From: Muricea muricata
Taxonomy: Eukaryota; Cnidaria; Anthozoa; Malacalcyonacea; Plexauridae
Length of the DNA: 64,000 nt
Direction: 5' to 3'
Assembly: GCA_963855995.1 (NCBI GenBank)
Contig: OY979731.1
Coordinates: 4,930,942-4,994,941, forward strand
In this document: piece after piece, positions 10,294-21,231 of the stretch
How the letters are laid out: the number at the start of each line of letters is the position of its first letter
Position numbering within the stretch: the stretch's first letter is position 1
Notes under the pieces: model-generated
Databases searched by the model: none
What the model saw: the letters and a program-made list of their open reading frames with translations, nothing else
Told to the model about the DNA's origin: nothing
Translations under genes and position numbers: made by a program

Positions 10294-11226
10294 AATTTTT
10301 CTCGCCTCTGTTCTAAGCAATCTGTTGCTCCAGAAAAATATCACTGAATTGAGATTTGAATTTAAGAAAGGCAGGGTCACAGTCCATCTAGTGTACGAGG
10401 CGTAGTTTATAAATCCATAGTGAAAAATAACAGGTTCCATCATCACAGGCAGCATGCACACGGCAAAACTTAGCACGACAATAAAGCAGGATTTTATACG
10501 CTTGATCTCTCGAAGAAGACGTCTTTTTCCTCTTGGTTCATTCACCACGTCGACAGGACGTCTTTCGGAATGGGACAGCTTTCTGAGGACAACATAGATT
10601 TTCGTATATGTATAGGTAATGAAAATAAAATATGCTAACATCATTAGTGAAAAAGAGTTATACATGACACTTGGAATGCGGATCGATGAAACGATAATTA
10701 TAAGGTAAACGAAGCTCCCCGAACCCACAAAGATTGCGATTCGTCTCTTTGTAACGAGAGTTTCATACGAGTATGGATGTAACACTCCAACGTACCTCTC
10801 AATTGTCATAGCTATTAAAGTGACTAGTGAAAATGCGGGCAGTGGAAATGAAGACAAGACCAAAACCACAACAGTTATGCAATTGTCAATTTGCAACAAT
10901 GGCAAAGCTAGAAACACGACAAAAAATGGGATACTAATAAAACCAACACCTAAATCGATGGCAGATTGTATCAGGATAACAAAGTAACACTGTTTGCGTT
11001 TAAGCTGAGATGATTTTCTGATTGTTAGAACGGATTGCAAGTTGAGGAAAACGATTGAAAATATAAGAATAACATTGAATACGATAAGTACCAATCGGTT
11101 TGCTATGTCTATTCCATTAATAATAGAAGTCCATTCAATCCACTGTTGATGTATAAACTGAGGGCATCTCCTTTGAAAGTAATCCATCCCTTCATGAGTT
11201 TGGACCATGCTTAAATCGCTTTGCAA
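10276..11226 (-). CDS. Class A (rhodopsin-family) GPCR, single exon
   Basis: 316 residues with seven hydrophobic helices at about 44-69, 80-108, 116-142, 161-182, 191-215, 246-270 and 281-300. Class A landmarks are present: Asn51 in TM1, Asp91 in TM2 (AIDLG), ERY at 143-145 after TM3, a basic loop 3 ending in KRRLLREIKR, Pro260 in TM6 and NSVIFF (293-298) in place of NPxxY. The loop between TM4 and TM5 is short and has no Cys, so the usual TM3-ECL2 disulfide is missing, as in melanocortin/adenosine-like receptors. The ligand cannot be read from the sequence. Intronless, as many cnidarian GPCR genes are. Confidence 0.9.
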   Translation of the reverse strand: MQSDLSMVQTHEGMDYFQRRCPQFIHQQWIEWTSIINGIDIANRLVLIVFNVILIFSIVFLNLQSVLTIRKSSQLKRKQCYFVILIQSAIDLGVGFISIPFFVVFLALPLLQIDNCITVVVLVLSSFPLPAFSLVTLIAMTIERYVGVLHPYSYETLVTKRRIAIFVGSGSFVYLIIIVSSIRIPSVMYNSFSLMMLAYFIFITYTYTKIYVVLRKLSHSERRPVDVVNEPRGKRRLLREIKRIKSCFIVVLSFAVCMLPVMMEPVIFHYGFINYASYTRWTVTLPFLNSNLNSVIFFWSNRLLRTEARKILNSSF

Positions 11227-11253
11227 TAAATTTTCAAGTAGTATTGTGTTCTC

Positions 11254-11920
11254 TTATATTCCATTTATACAGTGAACAATATTTAAGATAATTACAAATG
11301 ATATAGTGTTAATGGTTTTTATGCAAACAAGATAAAATATCCCATAGCCTTTTTTAAATTCAATTGTAAAATAGAAATTAGAAGTAGACGGTGGTTTTAG
11401 TATCCTGCTATATATTACACTCGAGTCATTTAATTGGTTTTGATATACATAATTTTCTTCCTTTTTCCTTCCTGCAGCCATTTTTTAATTAAAAAAACAT
11501 TCATGTGTGAAACTAATTGCCGCACCCTCTTAAACATCTTGACACTTATTGACGTCGTCTTCAACACCATAAACAACATTTGAATTTTACAAAATTCTGC
11601 AAAAATCAGAGTGCACTATATGAGACACCTATTTCCGTGTAGTGGTTCATGTAATCGGAATTTTGAGGATGATACAGAATTACAGAACTATAACACGAAA
11701 TATTTAATAGACGGAGAGATAGCAGCTATTGTGTGACAGCAAATTTGCTATATAAAGCGATTTTTTGAGCATTTGAGAATAATTTCTAACGTTTCCAATC
11801 AAAGGAAACGTTTGGGCAGGGGTCAAGTTAAAGACGTAAAAATTTGTTCTTTATCTTTATAAACGATGCCACGACCAGTTTTTCACTAGATGAATGTATT
11901 CAAGTGATTTTGCTACAAAA
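11254..11920. other. GPCR upstream region, no second gene supported
   Basis: A 75-codon minus-strand frame (MAAGRKKEENY...) ends 28 bp before the GPCR start. It could be an upstream ORF but shows no domain. The rest has no recognised feature. Confidence 0.3.
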
Positions 11921-12103
11921 CATACATTTTGTCGCAAATGAAAGCGATAATAAATTAATTTTATTTAAACGACGTTTCGATGTCATCTTTACATCATTTT
12001 CAAGTTCATTTTAAATGAACTTGAAAATGATGTAAAGATGACATCGAAGCGTCGTTCAAATAAAATTAATTTATTATCGCTTTCATTTGCGACAAAATGT
12101 ATG
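11921..12103. mobile_element. 183-bp near-perfect palindrome
   Basis: It runs from CATACATTTTGTCGC to GCGACAAAATGTATG with its centre near 12012 in ATTTTAAAT. The arm contains ACGACGTTTCGATGTCATC, a motif like those in retroelement ends. Arms differ at only a few positions. Likely an inverted dimer of an element end. Confidence 0.8.
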
Positions 12104-12154
12104 TCGAAAGCTTTCCTAATCAAAACAAACACATGCGCATGCAATTAACGACAA

Positions 12155-12303
12155 ATCTTTGAACTTCAGAGAGATGGATTTTTAGATGATATAAATGTAT
12201 TACTTTTCTATACATTAATTACTTTTCTATACAGTAAGATCTTTGAACTTCAGAGAGATGGATTTTTAGATGATATAAATGTATTACTTTTCTATACATT
12301 AAT
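12155..12303. repeat. 84-bp tandem duplication
   Basis: Two head-to-tail copies beginning ATCTTTGAACTTCAGAGAG at 12155 and 12239, nearly identical. Confidence 0.85.
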
Positions 12304-12929
12304 TTAAGACTAAACTGTCACTCATTATAATAATCATATTAAAGTTACGCTTGTCAAGCTGCACAAGCCAAAGTCAATAAAACCTGTAACAGTGCATTAA
12401 TCTCTCTCCATGACATAACTGGTACTTAACTGGTTCAAAGTTATTTTCATTCATCCATCTTAACTTTTATAACAGTGAGTTTACATTCCCACCACATTAA
12501 CAAGTACGTATATTCAATGGTTTGCCGATAAGCTTGAAGAAGCTTAATAAAACCACAGCATTTCACAACTTCATTTAATGTGTTAAAAAATGCGAGGATT
12601 TTAGCCTGTATATATAGATTTCGATATTTTAATGGTTTTGAAACCTGCAGCAACTTATATTTTGAACTTTATCAGCTGTACATACAGTTACTTGCCAAAA
12701 GTTTAAATACAGTATAATTTTTTTGGCATAAATGCGTTTGACATACAATTTCCCGATTAAATACCCATACTAATACTATCTGAGTGTATAATGTCCTGCA
12801 AGCATCGGGTGCCTGATGTATATTACTGTATCACGTTACCACTACATCTGTCATTGGAACCAGACACAAGTGAATATGGGTAAAGAAAAAGAACAAACAG
12901 AAGACGAACGATCATTTATTGTTGGAATG
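12304..12929. other. No gene seen
   Basis: Spacer; nothing recognised. Confidence 0.35.
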
Positions 12930-14665
12930 GAAAGAGATAAGCGACCAAGAGGCACCATCTGTTATTTTCCAAGGGTTGCAGGAATTTCATAAGTTCCGAA
13001 TTGTGTTTATTGCCCCAAATTACATTAGCATAATCAATTAGTAGTGGTACTTAGTTTCGAGGTATAGAAAATCTGTCTAGCATCAAGCGGCAAGTAACAT
13101 TCCACTCGGCACAGCAACCCAATCGTTGGTTAATTTTCGTCATCAATTGCTCAATATGTTTTTTATGTGTAATATCTAATATTCTCGGTGATAGTGATGC
13201 CTAAATATTTCAACGATTGTTTTTGTTTTATCCTCCGATTCGAAACAGAGATGTTGATGTTGGAGATGTATCTTAGGCGTTGTCTACTGGTGAAAATGAT
13301 GAACTTTGTCTTGTCATGATTTAGAGTAAGGAGGTTACTTTTAAGATAAATGGAAAGTGATAGTATGTCGACGTTGAGTTTTGACTGAACTTCGGGAATA
13401 CTTTCTGCAGGGTAGTAGAGAATTGACTTGCGTTTAGTTAAGCATTCGGGTAGGTCACTGATATAAATAAAGAATTGATATAAATACCTTACCATATTTT
13501 TCAAAATTTCGAAAGGTTTGGCACCCAATTATTTGAAACAGATGTTTAATGTTTGTGGTAATCAGCATTACAACCTGCGCAATAACCAGATTCATCTGTC
13601 TTTTAAAAGACCTAAAAATAATCTCCTTAGGAGAAGTCTTCCTTACAGAGAACCTGCGAGTTGGAATAATCTTGACAAACATGGCAAGTAATTTTACTTC
13701 TATGTCTCTTAATTCCTTTAAAGCACATTTACTAAACTAATTAGTCTTCTTCCAAATTTCTTAGTACATTTTCAATATTTTTTGTGATATAATAGGTCGA
13801 TTTAGATATTATGTATTTAGATAAAAAGTACGGGCCTTTGAACTGAAAGGCTACCGTGTTTTGTAAATAAATGTAAATAATAAAAATAATAAAGAAGTGG
13901 TCTAAGAATGCTTCCCTGAGGTACAATTGATCTTGGTTACTTGGCTACGGTTTGTCAAATAGGAGCAAAACCAGCTAATAGCAGACGTGCAAAAGCCAAC
14001 TGTTTTCAACTTCTTTAAAAGGCTGGTATGGTCGACCGTGTCAATTGGATCGATTGAAGCAGCGCCATGTATCTTTCTGTAATTGAGGTAATCCAGTATC
14101 TGCTCAGCAAAATCTGACATTGCAACGGTAGTCGATAGTTTGGAGCGGAAACCAAATTTTGAGAAACAAGCAACTTATGTTCATGCTGGTAATTCCAAAC
14201 TTGATGGTGGATAATTCGTTCTAGCAACTTACTCAAGGTCGGTAGGATCGTGTTTGGCGGCCAGTAATTGGTACATGAATTTGGGTTTCCAGATTTATGA
14301 ATTGGAGTAACTCTACCTTTCTTCCAGATGTTGGGAAAAACACCCACAGCGTAGGGGAGTTTGAAAATTTTGGTCAAGCATGGTACATCAGCAGAATCTC
14401 GGAGTAGTTTAGCACTAATTCTGTCTAGACCACTCGCTTTATTAGTTTTTAGTGTACTCAGTTCCTGCAACACACGTTGTGTCAATTTCCCTGAAATTAA
14501 AGGAAGGGGTGAAGTCAAGGTGGTCACAGTCAGTTCTGGTTTGATTGAATCTTTAACTTTGCTCGCAAACGTGGACCCTGTAGACGAAAAGTAGTCGTTT
14601 ATGATTGTTGCGATTGAATGGGGATCGTTTACCGGGACGTTGTCACTGATGATATAGGAAGGAGT
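12930..14665 (-). mobile_element. Degenerate LINE reverse transcriptase
   Basis: On the minus strand, frames between 14665 and 12930 give the RT order: NDYFSSTGSTFASK, LSTLKTNKASGLDRIS, FPNIWKKGRVTPIHKSG, LSKLLERIIHHQV, an altered F.A.D block (AASIDPIDTVDHTSLL), PQGSILRPL, FIYISDLPECL, LTLNHDKTKFIIF and LKYLGI. These are hallmarks of non-LTR RTs of the CR1/Jockey group. Frameshifts and stops divide the ORF. A second LINE is inserted at 13475-13887. Confidence 0.85.
13475..13896 (+). mobile_element. Nested 5'-truncated LINE with target-site duplication
   Basis: Plus strand reads KGLAPNYLKQMF, HYNLRNNQIHLSF, a SLPYRE motif and a terminal SLNSFKAHLLN, the usual RT C-terminus, then a 3' UTR ending in AATAATAAAAATAATAAA. 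AATAAAGAA occurs at both borders (13466-13474 and 13888-13896) as a target duplication. It splits the minus-strand LINE between its PQGSILRPL and FIYISDLP motifs, so it is the younger insertion. Confidence 0.75.
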
Positions 14666-15848
14666 GGTTATATATGTTGTTTACGACACCCGAGACGCAG
14701 CCAAAACTTTTAAACAGGGCATCTCTGTGGAAACTAATAATTGTGGCAGCTGAAGAGTCTGAATTGGGAATTGCCATATAGCCATATCAGTGTCAATCAC
14801 GAGGTAAAAATGACTTGAATGTCCATGTATTAATTGAGGTGCCCACGACATTTCTACGTCGTTCTTCCGTCGTCTTTGGCGTTGCATCGTTATTCTTGAA
14901 TTTTCCTATCAACAAAAGGAGAGGGGAAGCTCTCCCTCGGCTCTCCCCATCCTCTCTACGTCCATGTACGACGCTTTCTTGGATTCTTCTATTTGGAATC
15001 ACGAGCGCTATGTACACGCCATCAATCAATTTTTCCTTCTTTTAGTATTCACATACTGTAATGTTGCCCGTTCGAACTTAGTACACTTTGATCGATGTAA
15101 GTTAGATCGATCTCAAACTGATCCGAGGCCGTGTGCTGGGACCGAGTGCATGGAATGTCCACATTTCATAAAAAATTCTATTTGGCGAGTTAATCCATTT
15201 AATAGCGTGCTAAACAAAGAACTAGAGCGATCTAAATGTAAAATTTATATTAATAATGCAGAAAGTGAGTATATAGAATTATCCTCCCTGACTCCCGTTA
15301 CTGCATACACCAGGATGGGCTGAATTTAGGTGCGCAAACTATTTCCTAATAGATGTCTAACGAACAGATCAAGTTATTTGTTTTTTTAGCATTTATTATA
15401 AATTCGCAATTTGGCAGGGTCCTACAACAGCACGTCAAATAGAACACGTTCTATATACGACGTTCATATTCTAGTGAGTCTCAAAAACTCGGTCGATGCA
15501 GCAAATAACGTGTAATCAATAATTTAAATTGGATTTAATTAGTATGTTTGCATGTATTTCACGTATACTGGAGACAAACACAGACTTCTCATAAAGTTAA
15601 CAACATTTTGACTCTTTGAGCATGGTACACGGTGTGGATATATACACAGAAGCAGATAACGAAGTTGGACATAAAAATACCTCTGCACTGATGTTCAGTT
15701 CAAATAACTAAAATGCGTTCAATCGATGTAACTAGGTAAATCTTATTGTGTTTATAAATTTCCTAATTACACGTGATGTATGTGATGCATATTCAAATCC
15801 TCCTCAATGTTATTTTAATTTAACATCGACTGCAGATGGCTACGTAAC
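14666..15848. other. Spacer with one unassigned plus-strand ORF
   Basis: A frame at about 14964-15323 includes a hydrophobic stretch (FFLLLVFTYCNVA) and CAGTECMECPHF with several cysteines, and could be an exon of a secreted protein after the TTCCTTCTTTTAG acceptor-like site near 15044. No family recognised and no partner exon found. Confidence 0.25.
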
Positions 15849-15972
15849 ATGATGGATGCTTTATGTCCTCAATTGTCCCTTAAAATCTTAACCTTATACT
15901 TGCTGATTTTCAACGTGGCAAGATTGAACGCAGAACAATGTCGCGTGTTGGATTATCAAATTGTTAGTGAAG
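15849..15972 (+). CDS. Copy A exon 1 (signal peptide)
   Basis: Starts MMDALCPQLSLKILT with hydrophobic core LTLYLLIFNVARL and probable cleavage before EQC. Ends GAA G before GTTAGT (phase 1). Very similar to exon 1 of copies B and C. Confidence 0.8.
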
Positions 15973-18900
15973 GTTAGTATTTCTTGCAGAATTGCCACAT
16001 TTAATGGAAGTACATCTGCCCGATAATCACCCGTTGGGTAATTATGCAGCGATAAAATTTACAATTTTTCCTTCTTTTGCGTCCAAAGAACTTACACCAA
16101 TACGTAGTTATAGATATCACACCATCAAACATTAAATAAACACACAAATCATGTATATCAAGCTCAATATGCGCCAAAACTAATCGATTGTAAGCAGGAC
16201 ATGTCTTGAACAGTGTCGAAATCAATAGCAGCAACTGTAGGCAGCTGTATCGTCTGCTGCATTCAAAGTATTTATTGAACAGAAAACGAAAGAAATGATT
16301 AAAATACAGTTGCTTGAAATACAGTTAAACTAATTGACAAAACAAGAAGTTGGCAATGTTGCCTTGCCTCTCTGTAAATATCGGCTGCTTTTGTTTAGAT
16401 ACGACAAAGAAATATTATGCTTCAAAAATGCTCGAATCCCAAGACGAGCGAAATGAAATCGATTTGCATAAAGTCTGCAAGTCAAAAATTCCATTTGGGG
16501 AAAGTTAGATTGCACTTAAAATGCAGCTATTCCTTTTTATACCAACATGGTTTGTGTTTATTTCACCACAGGGAATGGCGCATGTCGAATGAGGATTAAA
16601 CATTGATTTTCATTTCGCAGCAATCACAAGTTGGAAATTTGAGAAAAATCAAGGTTTAAATCCAAAAGCAATATTTCTGTGATGCTTTGATAAATGTGCT
16701 TAAGCAGCAAAGATAGTCAACATAACAAAATGCAATATAAACAATATTCGACTTTGAAAAAAATCTTTGTTAAATTTTCGTTATAGTGTCATTTTTGTGA
16801 GAAACACTGTAGGACAGCAAAAATTTAAAACATACGTTGAAAACGATTTTTTGGGGATTTTTTAAGTCTATTTACGTTTGTGTTTTTAAATTTTCAGATT
16901 TTTCGACTTTGATTTGTTCATCTTGAATGCTCGAACTAAAAGGATGCTGCCTTCAAGACATGCTAAGTGCTAAAGTAGTAAATCCTGTCATTTAACTCGT
17001 TTGCAAAGTAGCACGCAAGTTGTTTTACGGAAATTGCATAAAAAAATCAGATGTCTTTTTTGATAAGTCGGTTGTAACATAAAAAGAAGGTTATATTGAG
17101 GGGGAATCTCAGGTTAGCCTTAGATGTCTATTATACTTTGAATAATTTTATCGAAAATGTCTCGAAAACGAAAAACCGTGTAGATACGAAAAATCTATTT
17201 ATGTACATCACGGCTAACCCAAAAAACTATAATGCCCAATGACAGGGGATCTTGAAGACCTACGATTTTAACGGCCGTATCCGAAGTCTTGAGAAATATC
17301 TGAAGACCTTGAGTAGAGGTTTGACTATAAGGTTCGAACCCGGGTCTCCCAGCTAGAAAGACAAGAATGAGCAGCTGGTGTATGCAATAAAATTTATTTC
17401 TTATTTTTCTAGGCAAAAAATGAAGGTAAGAAAAGAACATGACCACAAATATTCGTCATTTCGTAAGCGAGACGGCAAAGCGAACGTAAATTGTTTGGAG
17501 GTTCTTGGTTTGGAGGGATTGCATCTCCTGTGATTGTCTATAGCTTCAGTTACGAAACGAATATTGGAAACAGCATTGCAATATCATTGCATTGTCGTCG
17601 CGAGAGTAAAATTGCTCGTAATATATCATGATCTGCAACAGCAACATGCATTGCGCAAAAGTTGCCGAAAGTTCAAACATTTTGATTTTTGGCAATGACT
17701 GCCGGCAATTAGAAGGCGTAGTCAAGGAAGGTCATTGGGACAAGGAACTTAATATTCTAAAATTTCATGACATTTGTAAATTACAGATGGGTCAGTTTCT
17801 ATTCTCTTGGAAAAATAACAGTTTGATAAATTATTTTAATTATATGTTTACTCTAAACGCTCAAATGCCTGGTCTAAAAAGAAAGAATGTTGAAAATTTT
17901 CGAATTCCATATTGTCGAACAAAACTAAGGCAATTTTCCTTGCGGTTTCAAGACCCAAAACTTTTTAATTCTTTACCGGATGAAGTTATTTCTGTTTCTA
18001 CACTAAGCCATTTTAAGGTCAAGATGAAGTCCTTGCTTAGGTCCAGTTGCAATTTCTGATCTGATTGATGGTATTCGCTTTATTAGTCTCATAGCTCATA
18101 TGCACTGTTAAAATTTTACAACATTCCCCCCTTCTTATTTTTGCTGTATATCAAAATTGATTAATGTGTGTGCCATGTGTGTGAAACTGAAGGAGTCTTT
18201 ATAAATAAACTTTCATAGTTTCTCCTTTGGACTTCCTCGCCGCTAAGTAATGCTTTGCATGTGTGATTTACTTCTACTTACATCTACGTATATGAATTTT
18301 GTAATATTATGAAAAGTTAGTTTGTTTATATGTACAGTGTAAGCCATACTTAGTGGTTAATCTTTATTAAAATGTATTAAAATCTATTTAGGCATAATAT
18401 GGTACCGTGCAGCCACTTCTTGCAACGGAAATGCAATTATTGCACAAAATTTGCTTTCCCGTTACCAGGAAAATATTGCCCTTGTATCCGTAGGTTGACC
18501 AACAATCATCTTTTTAATTAATCACATGTATACTTATAAAAACAGAAAAAAATATTTGTTTACCACAGTAGAACTAAAGAGCCGAATTAAAGAGCGTTCA
18601 ACACCGAGTACGTGTACAGAAATACGAAAACAAGACACCAGTCTACCCAGTGGAAACTACGATATCAACCCTGACAACCGCACGACTAATACTGTTGCAG
18701 TCTACTGTGATATGACCTCAAAGAATGGCACTGGTGTGACAGTGATTGGACATGATAGTGAATCAAGGACTGAGGTATGAAATTAGACAGCCAGATGACC
18801 ATTGCGTTAAGCTTAGCACTCTAATTTGAGAACATAATTATAGTGTGCGTGTTGCTATTACGTCCAAAAATTTTGTGATCGCGTAAGCGTTGACATTGCG

Positions 18901-19860
18901 CCACGCGTAAGGTAGAGATCAAAAAACCATCTTAGGTTTTTTCCTCAGAGTTTAGTGATCTCAAAGACAGGAAACAATGAACGAGACAAAACCACTGCAG
19001 CTAGTACATACTTTATCTCAATTTATCAAAAAATCTAGTACACACTTTATCTCAATTTATCATCTTTATCAAAAAAAAGCAACGCATTGGGCGTGACATT
19101 TTGCCGGCCAAACCATGATAAGGCTTCGTCCAATCGAAAAAGTGCGAGGGTATTCGCTGCTTTGTAACTGGTCCGGGCCAAACAGTAATTTTAAAAAAGT
19201 AAGACGTGGGAGGATATTTCAAAAACATTTCTACAGCAGAAGGCTGCAGTAATCAAGACAATCGCAAGCAGAACAATATTTAAAGTGGATATGACACAAA
19301 ATTTTTTATTTTAAAATCATAGAATTCTTTGTGCAGCGTTATTGCAGTGTCTTTTTTTTTTTTAAAGGCATGATGCCTGCTTCGATAAATAATCAATAAT
19401 TTTAAATCCTATTCCACTACAGGTAGATGGCTTTACCACAGCTGGCTCCTACAGCCGGAAGGTTAAGTACAACATAAGCATGGAGCATGTTATTGCAGTA
19501 ATCGGGCGTTCTCAGAGATGTGAGCAATTTATAAAGTATGAATGTTTTAACTCTGGATTATGGTTGAAGGATTCTTGGTCGTGGTGGGTGTCGCGAGATG
19601 GCGCGCAGATGAAGTACTGGGGAGGAGCTCTACCCGGCAGCTCGAAGTGTAAATGTGGAATGACCGACAGTTGTGAGATTAAAGGCAGACGATGTAACTG
19701 CGACCAGAATAAATATATTTGGACTGAAGACAGTGGCGACCTTACGGATAAAGATACACTGCCTGTGACTGAACTAAGGCTTGGAGACACTGGTACTTAT
19801 GGTGGGCGCAATGAAATTGGTTACTACACCCTTGGGGCTCTTCGTTGCTGGGGTTACTGA
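15849..19860 (+). CDS. Copy A: secreted CASPR-type FReD protein, PAN exon missing
   Basis: Exons: 15849-15972 (signal peptide, ends phase 1, donor GTTAGT), a 13-nt micro-exon at 17413-17425, 18572-18774 (FReD N-terminal part) and 19423-19860 (FReD C-terminal part, TGA stop). No PAN exon is recognisable between 15973 and 17412. Joining exon 1 to the micro-exon would shift the frame and hit TGA at once, but joining exon 1 straight to exon 4 keeps the frame and gives 254 residues: signal peptide plus FReD. Exons 4 and 5 have no lesion. A LINE fragment lies in the intron before exon 4. The FReD type (YCDM, WWVSRDG, YWGG, KCKCGM..SC, CNCD, LPVTEL..GDT, LRCWG) is that of neurexin-IV/CNTNAP proteins; here it is secreted, with a role in binding only inferred. 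Confidence 0.6.
17413..17425 (+). CDS. Copy A 13-nt micro-exon
   Basis: GCAAAAAATGAAG between TTTTTCTAG and GTAAG, the same position, length and phase (0 in, 1 out) as 31802-31814 and 42274-42286. With no PAN exon upstream it cannot be used in frame after exon 1. Confidence 0.7.
17626..18220 (+). mobile_element. LINE 3' fragment in copy A intron
   Basis: The frame 17628-18059 carries ILKFHDICKLQMGQFLF, NFRIPYCRTKLRQFSL, a DPKLFNSLPDEV motif and an FK..lK end, the usual C-terminal part of a LINE RT ORF, followed by a 3' UTR to about 18220 (ATAAATAAACTTTC). 5' truncated, same strand as the host gene. Confidence 0.7.
18572..18774 (+). CDS. Copy A exon 4 (FReD N-terminal part)
   Basis: Reads ELKSRIKERSTPSTCTEI, then SGNYDINPDN and AVYCDMTSKNGTG, ending RTE before GTATGA (phase 0). 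The acceptor is CACAGTAG, so two tandem AG sites (18568 and 18571) are possible, differing by one codon. Confidence 0.85.
19423..19860 (+). CDS. Copy A exon 5 (FReD C-terminal part)
   Basis: From ACTACAG|GTAGATGG the 145-residue frame contains CEQFIKYEC, SWWVSRDGAQMKYWGG, SSKCKCGMTDSC, CNCDQN, SGDLTDKDTLPVTELRLGD and a final LGALRCWGY before TGA. Eight cysteines, intact. Confidence 0.88.
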   Translation, partial: VDGFTTAGSYSRKVKYNISMEHVIAVIGRSQRCEQFIKYECFNSGLWLKDSWSWWVSRDGAQMKYWGGALPGSSKCKCGMTDSCEIKGRRCNCDQNKYIWTEDSGDLTDKDTLPVTELRLGDTGTYGGRNEIGYYTLGALRCWGY

Positions 19861-20134
19861 GCAGTAGACTTTGATTATTTTACAAAACTTTATTGAGAGC
19901 GATAAAGGCTTAGCCATGAACAAATGATAACTCTATCTTATTACAGCTGAACTTTGTACATGTCCGTGGAAAGTATATCGATATCTAATTTCGTTAAAAA
20001 CATTGTTTTGACTCGTATGTAACTGGTTAGTGTTTGCCGTTCCCCAAAAAAGTAGAAGACATAAATTTTGTGATTAGACGACTGAGAAGGGGGGGGGGCA
20101 CCTGACCAATACAAATCATCTTAATTAATTTAAT

Positions 20135-20480
20135 TAAAATATTCGGTAAAATGATTTAGATTTTCGTGGGCTTTTTTTTTTAAAGCTTGAACTTGACTTT
20201 GTACGACTCGACTTCATATCGGATGATAATTATACTATGTTCAGTAAATGTATCAATGTATTATTTATGAAGTTAACTCCGCCAGGTTATTTACCCCAGG
20301 CTTAGTGAGAACATAGCGTTAAAATTCCTCAATTATATACAAATCAATTTTGATTATATTGTTGACGCTTGACCATCTATAGCGTTTATAGCAACAAAAG
20401 TTTCTCAGCCATAATGTCAAGGTTTGGTCGTTCGATCATTCTTCCATTTGTGAATGAATCCCGAGTTGACAAAATTTGGG
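20135..20480. repeat. Duplicated 3' flanking module
   Basis: Starts AATTAAAATATTCGGTAA and includes TGAGAACATAGCGT. Related sequence lies at 23480-23690 and 38230-38420, always downstream of an FReD terminal exon or where one seems to have been lost. No coding evidence. Confidence 0.5.
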
Positions 20481-21060
20481 ACTGATCCAATATTTTATCA
20501 GATTTGAAGAAAAAATTTGTGCGAAAATGGTATACGAACAAGCAGCGCCAAGCTAAAAGAAAGAAAGTAAGGAAATAAAATAATTTTAAAGAAGTAAAGC
20601 AGTGAAAAATAATAGCAGTCACCGAAAATAGTTTCAGTTTTTCTGGAGCGAATAGGTGCATAAGCCTGGGCAAGAAGAGGAAAAACGCCTATAGCTTTCG
20701 GGGTAAGTGACATGTTCTTATTTTTATAGTAACCAACGAGTTGCTTTTATATAAGCAAACAAAATTATATGTAAGTAAAGACATACGTGTTGTAATTAAA
20801 GGACGTATATTTTTAAAATAATAAAAACATTGTGATGGCTCGAAAATGTTAGGGATTATTGCATACATTATAATAAAATATTTGCAACCCTATCTAACCA
20901 TATTCCTTTTTTGGACTTTGTTTTGTCTAAATCTATCTTTGTATCAACGTATAAAATGCTCGTGTTTTCCTTCATTTGAAATGTCGAATTCTATCTTTAT
21001 CGTTTCAAGTAGTGAAAGATTCAATGCTTTTATGTTAACACAGTATGTCCTTAGGTAATG
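20481..21060. other. No gene seen
   Basis: AT-rich; nothing recognised apart from short random frames. Confidence 0.35.
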
Positions 21061-21231
21061 CTAGTTTTAACTGTAGCGGCCGGGGAGGATCAATATTTAG
21101 AGGTGCTATATTAATATAAGAATAAAAAATTAATAATAGTCAATATTTATCGCCCGTGCTAATCGATCTTCTTCGGTCACGGTATAGTTCAAATTTGACA
21201 GAATCTATTTCCTAATATAATAAATTGGATT

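Noticed and set aside
11254..11481. 75-codon frame just upstream of the GPCR, same strand
   Set aside because: No domain and different frame from the receptor; at most an upstream ORF.
17320..17360. Possible tRNA gene (GGTTCGAACCC box)
   Set aside because: No A-box, no cloverleaf or acceptor stem could be drawn; may be a SINE scrap at most. The same holds for 4440-4460.
19512..19790. Minus-strand frame over copy A exon 5 (also 32974-33429 and 50477-50974)
   Set aside because: Antisense shadows of the FReD exons; they recur only because the sense exons are paralogous.
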